This document shows positions 56,693-64,000 of a DNA stretch of 64,000 nt, piece after piece (the first letter of the stretch is position 1; every line of letters starts with the position of its first letter). The position numbers and the translations under genes are program-made. The DNA lies in contig JABYQR010000181.1 in assembly GCA_022592445.1 (NCBI GenBank), positions 24,984-88,983 on the forward strand, written 5' to 3'. The stretch comes from Cytidiella melzeri. Its lineage: Eukaryota; Basidiomycota; Agaricomycetes; Polyporales; Irpicaceae. The notes beneath the pieces were generated by a model. It searched no databases and was not told the DNA's origin. It saw only the letters and a list, made by a program, of their open reading frames with translations.

Positions 56693-59600
56693 ATGGAAAA
56701 CTTGGATTCGAGTTCGACCCAGCTGACAGATACAGGGCATCTTTCGTGGACAGCGCCAGGGTCGAGGCAAGGTGATGAATCCACCGACGAGAAGGGGTGG
56801 AAAGAGTGGAAAGAGTGGAAAGAATACTGGAATGAGCGGAAAAAGCGGAAAGAGTGGGAAGAGTGGAGGCAATGGAAGGACGGGAAAGGTGACAGTGATT
56901 CACTGCCCTGTGTTGAACCAGTACGGGTGCGTATTATAAGCTATCTCAATCGAATCAACTGACTCATAGTTTCCCGCAGGTGGTCAAAGAGCAGGAACGG
57001 CGACCGGACAACTTATCACAAGTGCACGACGCAGACGAGCTCCGCACGCAATACGTTCTATCAGGTCAGCCGACCGGCTGGTCTGCGATGGCCAAACTCA
57101 TTCGCGAGTACGATGAGGACAAGGTGAGAGATTGCAAAGAGGATATCGACACTCTACTAGTCTTTGTACGTCGTTTATCTACTACTCGGTAACCTTCTTC
57201 GACTGACTGCGCTCGAGGCTGGCTTGTTCTCTGCGGTGTTAACCGCATTTCTTCTCGAGTCGTACCAGAACCTATCGGAGGACACGGCGAAAGAAAGTCT
57301 TGGGGCGCAAAGACAGCTAGTTCTCCAGACTTCGAGCTATGAGTTGAAAGGCAACTTTCTCAACTCCACCGCAGCCCCCCTTACACCCTCAACTCCATTC
57401 CAGCCTTCTCCTGTCGACGTCTGCGTGAACGTACTCTGGTTCGCGAGCCTCCTTTTTGCTCTCACTACGGCATCCTTTGGCATTCTTGTGAAGCAATGGC
57501 TTCGCGAATACCTCGCAGTTCAGAACCCGTCTCCCCAAGCTCGTCTTCGTCTTCGTCACCTGCGCCATCCCGAGCTAGGCAAGTGGAAGATATTCGAGAT
57601 CGCCGCAATCCTCCCTCTCCTGCTGCAGTTGTCACTCGCTCTCTTTTTCGTCGGACTGTGTTACTTCACTGCGTCTGTGCATCGAAGTATCGGCTATACC
57701 ACACTTCCTCTCGTCGCCGTTTGGGCGTTGTGTTTCACCACTGTTACCATTCTCCCTCTTTTTTTCCCCCGTTGCCCGTATCGAACCACACTGCTGAAGA
57801 GCTTGATCGGCCCACTTCATCGATTTGTGGGCCAGCTTGCATCAGGTGCCACCACCTGGAGCATTGAAAAGGCGCAACACTCCGCTGAGAGCACCTTCAA
57901 GATGAGGGAGCGGCTATGGTGGCAAATGAGCCGCGTATCCTCGCGTGCGGCTCAGAAATGTCAAGCAGCCGACGAGACCAGGGTCGTGGATATTGTCGAG
58001 GAGGATTTGGAGATTCTTGCCGACGCTGATGGAATACAATGCGACGACGAGCTTCTGAGCACGACCATCTCAGGAGCTGCAGGCCAAGTATTTTCAAGAG
58101 ATAAAGATCCTGATAAGATGTTCGAGTTCATTCGACATATCCTCGCCAACCGCCTACAGCTGAGTCCAGATGCCGAGGTGCTGCCAGCTTTAGTTGTCAA
58201 TCTTCGCAACACCGCCTTATCTCTTCGGGCTCAAAATGCTATCATGGACGTTGTCTCTCGGTTCTATCAGGAACAGCAGCTCGACCAGTTGCAGTGGCTC
58301 TCGACAGCATATTCCGAGTCCACTTTCATATTTGCTTTAATGCTGTCAGCGTCTGGACGTCACGTTCTGGAAGTACCACGGACGGCCCCACAGTTAGTGT
58401 TACACCAAATGACGGAACATATTGGAGTATACTGCTGCCGGCTTGTACTAGCGTCGTCTCGAAGTCGTGTCATCGAAGCGGAGAGCACGGTACTCAATAT
58501 TTTAGACGGGCTGGCATCTCTACGCACATCGTTCTACATGGGTTACGAGCCTCTGCATGTCCTGGAATGGATCCTGCAGGCTTGGCGCACGAAGGTGAAC
58601 CCCCGATGTCGTCTACAAAACGCCAGCGCAGAGCTGTGTTTCGTGGAGGATGTAGTTGCACGGACTCTGAACAGCACAGAATCATGGCCTTGGGAGATCA
58701 TGTCGACCTCGCTTCAGTGCTCAGTTGTCAATTTTCTGCTGAGACATCTAGAGCAGGACGTTGAAGGCCCAGCTGATTCAATCACCGCCGGCACAGACTT
58801 GGGAACACACGGAAGTTTGAAACCTGTCAACGCAGTCGTGCTGGAATTTCTGCTTGTATTGTTCTACACGCTGCGACATCGTGCGCATCGGAACGCAGGT
58901 CGTATCACTGTACCGTCTGCAGGTCGGATTGGAGAATCCAAGAACACGTTCATGCTGGAATTGATGGGCGCAGATGCTTGGAGAGCGATGCTATCAAGAG
59001 TACTCGGCACATCCGTATACCTCGCCAACACCTTTGCGCTCGCCGTTGCTTTCGTGCCTTCCGATGTCGTTCTCTACTTGGCATATCACTTAACGACGGT
59101 CACAATCGATGAGGATTCAGAACCAGTACCTGGTACGAACCCTTTGCACGAAGCGCTTGTCCAACGCTGACTTTACATATGAGTAGCCGAATCTTTGTTG
59201 TCGCACTGGAAGGCTGTTGTGACGTACAACGTTGAAGTCTCACTCTACATGTGGAATAGGGGAAAGGTCAAGATCTTTACGTGGTGTCTATTCTCCATTG
59301 TTCTCTCGTTGCTGTTCCCCGTCCACGAACCATCGAGCATCTCTCGAGTGCTGTGGGCCGACATATTCGACACTTTTGCGGTCCAAATCTCAAAAATCGA
59401 CAGAGAGGAAGTAGAACACTCACCGGAGCTAACCGACGTATCGAAACTTGCTGCGACCTGCCTCGATATCATCCGCAAGAAAATGCTCAGGGTCCCGCCG
59501 CGTCAATCCATTGAGAACCCACATGATACCGGCCTGAGGACTGCGGACGAAGACGGGCGTAGGCCACCAAAGGTTTCACCCTTTCCTGAATTGTTGATTG

Positions 59601-59860
59601 TGGCCCTCGAGCGATTCGTTTCACCACCGCGGCTCCAGAGCGATGGGACGCCACCTCAACCGGTATTTTATCTGGATCCCCATGGCGGTGATGGATTAGG
59701 GGACCAGGAGTTCCCGCCAGTATACGAGGACTACAGTGATACTTCAGAGTGGCCAGTCGTTCCTAGTCATTCTGATGATTGTGATGGGGGGAAGTCTTCT
59801 CATTACGAAGGGGAGCCACTCGACCCTTCGCGTCTTACAACCGACCACAGTACTCAGTAG
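56693..59860 (+). CDS. DUF6535 multi-pass membrane protein (copy B)
   Basis: Four exons: 56693-56926, 56980-57165, 57218-59132, 59187-59860, giving 1002 residues. Its plan is the same as copy A: an N-terminal Trp/Lys/Glu run (GWKEWKEWKEYWNERKKRK), then the signature RTQYVLSGQPTGWSAM...CKEDIDTLLVF. The membrane block follows (AGLFSAVLTAFLLESYQNL, VLWFASLLFALTTASFGILV, SPQARLRLRHLRHPELGKWKIFEIAAILPLLLQLS, LPLFFPRCPYRTTLLK). The C-terminal 650 residues are soluble, and the far C-terminus is acidic and Ser-rich. Copy A and copy B are nearly identical in the membrane block and strongly diverged after it. Function is unknown. Confidence 0.9.
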
Positions 59861-59950
59861 TCCTAGCGATGCCGTTATCTCGGGCCCTCTGCGCTTACTC
59901 GAGGTAGACACAATTCCCTGACTGAGAGCGAGGATACTATCGTTGATGCA

Positions 59951-59980
59951 GTGTTCGTAAACGCCTGTTTTTACGAACAC
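59951..59980. repeat. 11-bp inverted repeat (hairpin)
   Basis: GTGTTCGTAAA (59951-59961) pairs exactly with TTTACGAACAC (59970-59980) across an 8-nt loop, about 90 bp after the DUF6535 stop codon. Confidence 0.85.
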
Positions 59981-60253
59981 TAGTACTTTCGATACTTGCG
60001 CACGTCCGAATATTCTAAGTATACTGTGAGCAATAAAGGACGACTACAGCATTATTTTGGTGTAAAAAAAGTACTATAAATGCGAGGGATGAAGTCGGTA
60101 GAGACAAAGCAGTGAGTTTTGTAACCCTGGCCACAGGGTCACGACGAGTACAGTTACCTATTAAAGACATTGCTTACATAAACCACTCTTCCTTCACTTT
60201 CTCACATTCTTATTCGTCCCCGCCGAGTCTCTGGCATTCGTATAAAGACCTCG

Positions 60254-60358
60254 CCTTCAACGTCGATAGGACTTCATTCCTTTTGTCCCGACGTTGAAGG
60301 TACGCTCACTTATTGTACACATTATTATCTGCTCATTCCTTTTGTCCCGACGTTGAAG
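60254..60358. repeat. Inverted repeat plus 26-bp direct repeat
   Basis: CCTTCAACGTCG (60254-60265) pairs with CGACGTTGAAGG (60289-60300). The 26-bp stretch 60274-60299, ending in that second arm, is repeated exactly at 60333-60358. Confidence 0.85.
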
Positions 60359-60746
60359 TCTTCAACAATATATCTCGTGCTAGTTTCCGTTTCTAGTGTT
60401 TCCCGCTGCCGCGGGTTTCCAAGTTTCTGTACTTTACTCAGATTGATGGATAGAGATTCTGACTGATGTACTGCATATTTTATGACCGTCTTGCAGAAGC
60501 AAAGTGACTTATATTGCATTGAAAGCTGCTCCAGCAGCCCGATTGCTCTGTGTACATGTGTAGAGTAGTTTTACGAACAATATCGAGACATGCGTGACTT
60601 TGAGACCGAGCGCAGTTCAAACTCCGCTAAGAGGCGTATCGCAGCCTTGTTGCAACATCGCGTTTGCGTTTTGCGTCTGGTACCTGCTTGCCGCAACTTC
60701 TAGCCACGGCTTTGCGGCCCCTCCTTTCTTGATTCACGTCGAAGTG

Positions 60747-61045
60747 TTCAGTATTCTTGTATATAATTGAATACAGTAGCACATCTGTTATTTCAAGTGA
60801 CTGTTACAACGTTTGTCAAGATTCAGGTACGTCCGAAGCATACAAATACAATTGCTTACATGGTACAACGTTCGTCAAGATGAGGAACGCTGTACCAGGT
60901 CATTGGGCAATAAGGCCGATCGGCCATTTCCGAGAACCCCTCTCCATGCGTCTCCCCGCTTTCCCGTCCTCTCTATGCGCCTTCCCACTCCCATCATCCC
61001 GCCCTCTTTCCTATTCCTCTCCCTCGGGCGGGTCACTGTCTAACA
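60747..61045 (-). repeat. 3' LTR of the copia element (left end approximate)
   Basis: On the minus strand a polypurine run (AAGGGGGGG) is followed by TGTTAGACAGTG, the expected start of an LTR, at 61045. The LTR then runs leftward through a pyrimidine/purine-rich region and a TATATA site near 60764. The distal end at about 60747 is a guess from a TG/CA terminus. Confidence 0.55.
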
Positions 61046-62030
61046 CCCCCCCTTGACCTGCATCCAGTCCTAACAGTTTGAGAGCTCGCCCGTGTAAAAT
61101 TCGTGGCAGAGATTTCGTGAAGACATCTGCCGCGTTCTCCTTCCCAGGTACCCGATGTACATCGATAAGTTTCTTGTTAACGCTGTCCCTGATAAAATGA
61201 ATTCGTATATCGATATGCTTCATGCGCGTGTGACCGTGACGATCGTGAGTACAGGCGACCGTTCCGTTATTGTCGCAAAACAAGATCGTAGCGTGCTGTT
61301 GAGGAAAGCCAAGTTCTTCGAGTAACTGCCGGATGAACATTATCTGGCAAGCTGCGTGAGTACAAGCGAGGTATTCTGCCTCGCACGATGATAGAGCCAC
61401 GACCGCCTGTTGTTTCGAACTCCACGAGATCGGTGAGTTACCCATCATCATCACATATCCTGAGATAGATTTCCTATGCTCCGACAAGCCCCAATCTGAG
61501 TCTGTGAAGCCTCGGAAGATTGGATAGGGATGATCCCTGTGTCCTAACCATACGCCGAGCAACTGTGTACCTTGCAAGTATCGAAGTAAGTGTTTTGCCG
61601 CTGTCCAGTGCTTTTCGCCATAGTTTGACATATATTTTGCCAGTTCGCGGACAGCAAAGGCAATATCGGGGCGGCATGTGGTCGCTAAGTACATGACCTT
61701 CCCAACAACCGTGCAATATGGGAGATCCTTGACTCGTTCGCGTTCCTCGTCGGTTTTGGGACAATCGGCGGTTGAGAGTGTTGCATGTGATGGAAGAGGT
61801 GTGGTAACGGAGTTGCAATGCTCCATGTTGAATGTGCGTAGGATAGATTGTATGTATGCTTCTTGAGATAGGAGAAGTGTTCGTCGGCCTCGATCCCTGA
61901 CGATCTTGCAGCCGAGTAGCCATTGAACGTCTCCGTTGTCAGTGATTTCGAATATCGAGTTCAGCTGCTTTGCAACCAGGTCCGATTCGTGTCACGGAGA
62001 CGAAGCTCGACGCAACTAAAAGGGACACGG
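61011..62030 (-). mobile_element. Ty1/copia retrotransposon, 3' part of pol (reverse transcriptase end and RNase H)
   Basis: The minus strand reads DLVAKQLNSIFEITDNGDVQWLLG, then the link to RNase H: YCTVVGKVMYLATTCRPDIAFAVRELAKYM, the LLRYLQGT motif, FTDSDWG with the catalytic Asp, SISGYVMMMGNSPISWSSKQQAVVALSSCEAEYLA, FCDNNGTVACTHD, KHIDIRIHFIRD and ENAADVFTKSL. This is the canonical copia 3' end, open from 61826 to 61011. The rest of the element is missing beyond about 62030, where the frame has already shifted. The stop codon lies about 35 bases inside the LTR. Confidence 0.92.
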
Positions 62031-62104
62031 TGTGGAAGACGACAAAGAGGTGGTGGCAGGCTTGAAGCACAATGCTCTCACCAGCTATCAAACTTTATGC
62101 AAGT

Positions 62105-62746
62105 TGCTAGCCCAGTAAAGACCAAGTTAGTATTCTGACTACCAGCTATGTAGTACAGAGGGGATTTGCTTACCTAGCCCAGTAAAGACCAAGAGGTCGA
62201 GATGGGGGCTAGGAGCGTACATGCAGCAGTATATATAGACTTCAGGGACCTGCGCACAGACCATGTTGAGGGCAGGCTTTGCAAGAAGCCGTGTGAACGA
62301 AGAACAAAAGAACTACCTAAAGGAGAACAATAGCTATTGTCTAGACCTTGCCAAGAACTCTACCCGTGAGAGAATCTATCTAAAAGGAGACCAACTATTG
62401 TATTCCATTCCCACACCTGTGAGAACATCCTTCCATAAAGAGAACAATAAGGAAAGAACAAAAGGAGTCCATGTGGACGTCATTTATGACATCAAACCCT
62501 AGCTATGGGCTGAACCATGTGTCTGTAGCCATGTGGGCTTACTTAAGCTAAGTCACATGCCAGTGTGACGTAGTAGCAAGTAATGTGACCGTGTGGAGCG
62601 TCTAAGCCACGTGATACGGGCGCTTAATAGACGTGAAAAGGGAGTTTGTGCAGAGAAGGTTGCAACTGAGCTGCAGCCCGGAGTTTTACAGATAAAAACA
62701 AGAGGTAAATTGCGAAAATTAAGGGTTAGTCAGGCCATCCATGACA
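62105..62746 (-). repeat. LTR of the gypsy element (boundaries inferred)
   Basis: The minus strand has a polypurine run (AGGAGGGGGG, about 62750-62760), a TAA spacer and then TGTCATGG, a plausible LTR start, at 62746. The far end is placed at the TGCTAG of 62105 because the copia sequence has ended by then. The LTR would be about 640 bp. Confidence 0.5.
62108..62193. repeat. 19-bp direct repeat, 67-bp offset
   Basis: TAGCCCAGTAAAGACCAAG occurs at 62108-62126 and again, exactly, at 62175-62193, near the inferred outer end of the gypsy LTR. Confidence 0.85.
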
Positions 62747-62904
62747 TTACCCCCCTCCTAAAATTGAGCGTCCTCGCGAAGCATCACTGTGCTGTGGTGA
62801 TAGAGGTCTTCTACCCGTCTACAGGGATTCAGCAGAATTGCCCCGATTGTCTAGTCAGAAGGATGCTAGGAAGTTTCTCCCCTTCTGGTGTCGTTGACTC
62901 GACG

Positions 62905-64000
62905 TTACCCGTCAGTGTGATGTTCTTGAGATATCCAGACCGATGTGTTTGCCTTCATCCCAGCTAAGATCATATGTAGATGGATAGATCGTGCGAAGGA
63001 AAGCGGGGTCGGTCTGGGTATTGAATTCCCGAAAGTGCGAGCGGAGATCCGCAAGAGTGAAGCTTTGATGACCCGGGGCGCTCCGGGGTTTGCTTTGTAG
63101 AAGTCGTCAATTGCTTCTTGACTATTCTCGAGGTTTTCTACCGGTTCCCAGCTATTGTGTCCGTCTGAATACCCTTCCCATTTGACTAGGAATTGTAGCT
63201 TCTTCCATCGTCCGTGTAGCCTGCTATCTAGCACTTTCTCGACGACGTACTGCTCTTCTCCTTCTATGACGATAGGATCAGGAGGTGGAGGTACGTCTTT
63301 GCCGTTGTCGTGCCAGGGACTTAGACGGTTGATGTGGAAGACGGGGTGGATTCGGAGATAGCTGGGTAGATCGAGTTTGTAATCGAGATCGCCAATGCGT
63401 TCGATGACCTTGTACGGGCCAAGTTGTCGAGGACCGAGTTTAGGGGTGGCCTGATGAATCTGGACGTTCTTAGCGTTTAGCCAGACCATGTCCCCTACTT
63501 GGAAGACGCGTGGAGAACGCTTCTCAGACTCGTAAAGTTGCTTCATCTTTTCTTTGCTTAGACGAAGAGCTGCTTCGGTCTCTTTGCGTACTCGAGCCAT
63601 ATTGTCAAGGCGCTCATCGAGTGATGGGATATTGCTTCGCTTGCCGACTGGTATGGTGAAGTCGGGGCGATATCCATAGATGACTTCAAACGGTGTTTGT
63701 GAATTACCCGCATGTACTCGCGAGTTGAGTGCAAACTCAGCCGCCGGCAGATGATCGACCCAGTCGTCTTGTCGTTGCTGACAGAATAGACGTAGGTACT
63801 GTTCGATATCCTGGTTTTTGCGTTCGACTTTGCCATTTCCTTGCGGATGATAGGCGGTCGTAAAACCAGTCTCTATGCCCAGGCGGTGATAGAGCGCACG
63901 CATGAAGCGCGCTGCAAACTGGGGTCCTCGGTCAGAGAACACCTTCTTGGGAATGCCGTGAAGTCGGAATACTTCCTTGTAGTGTAGATCGGCAATCCCT
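62905..64000 (-). mobile_element. Ty3/gypsy chromodomain retrotransposon, integrase C-terminal part (runs off the edge)
   Basis: The frame is open from the right edge (64000) to a stop at 62905. It begins within the integrase core: HGIPKKVFSDRGPQFAARF with the second catalytic Asp, then AYHPQGNGKVERKNQDIEQYL with the catalytic Glu. The GPY/F-type segment follows (LGPRQLGPYKVIERIGDLDYKLDLP, HPVFHINRLSPWH), then a chromodomain (YVVEKVLDSR, QFLVKWEGYSDGHNSWEPVENL, about 63130-63260). This is the chromodomain gypsy plan common in fungi, in which the chromodomain steers insertion to histone-marked chromatin. No stop interrupts the visible part, so the element may be young. A polypurine tract and LTR follow about 150 bp after the stop. 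Confidence 0.94.

Larger units (their letters stand above)
59861..60746. other. Intergenic with small repeats, possible element remnant
   Basis: No gene. It contains the two repeat features listed next and a TATAAAT-like site at 60076. It may be the remains of a small mobile element between the DUF6535 gene and the copia LTR. Confidence 0.45.

Overview
This window comes from a basidiomycete fungus, most likely an Agaricomycete. The evidence is dense short introns (mostly 50-80 nt, GT-AG) and lineage-typical families: a FunK1 fungal-type kinase, two DUF6535 membrane proteins, a Zn2Cys6 protein, a fungalysin protease, a chromodomain Ty3/gypsy element and a Ty1/copia element. Families were recognised by eye. 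Every multi-exon model given with a residue count was checked to sum to a whole number of codons; the fungalysin and alcohol dehydrogenase models were pieced together by motif and phase.

1-31.8 kb. A broken FunK1 copy sits at the left edge and a decayed PDR-type ABC transporter fragment follows. Next come a perfect palindrome (3473-3515), a VIT/vWA protein (+), a zinc alcohol dehydrogenase (-), a NOSIP-like RING/U-box protein (+), a secreted amidase (+), a kinase-fold protein (+) and a 51-aa secreted peptide (+). A CpG-starved block (about 17.9-21.7 kb) follows. It holds tandem arrays, a second small secreted protein and a WD40 relic. After it lie a second VIT/vWA gene (-), a single-pass membrane protein (+), an NmrA-like oxidoreductase (+) and an intact FunK1 gene (-). 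The order FunK1>, vWA> ... <vWA, <FunK1 is mirrored.

31.8-60 kb. Two DUF6535 genes in direct orientation (33.1-36.0 and 56.7-59.9 kb) bracket a senescence-domain protein (-), a Zn2Cys6 protein (-), a peroxisomal hydratase-2 with an SKL terminus (-), an uncertain membrane protein, a fungalysin metalloprotease (+) and an F-box protein (+). A gene-poor stretch spans about 38-42.4 kb.

60-64 kb. Retrotransposon territory: a truncated copia 3' end with its LTR, next to a gypsy chromodomain element that runs off the right edge.

No operon-like pathway is evident. The genes are mostly housekeeping or metabolic singletons interleaved with fast-evolving fungal families. The strongest candidates for something undescribed are the CpG-depleted block, with its secreted gene behind a tandem array of intron-like units, and the VIT/vWA paralogue pair.
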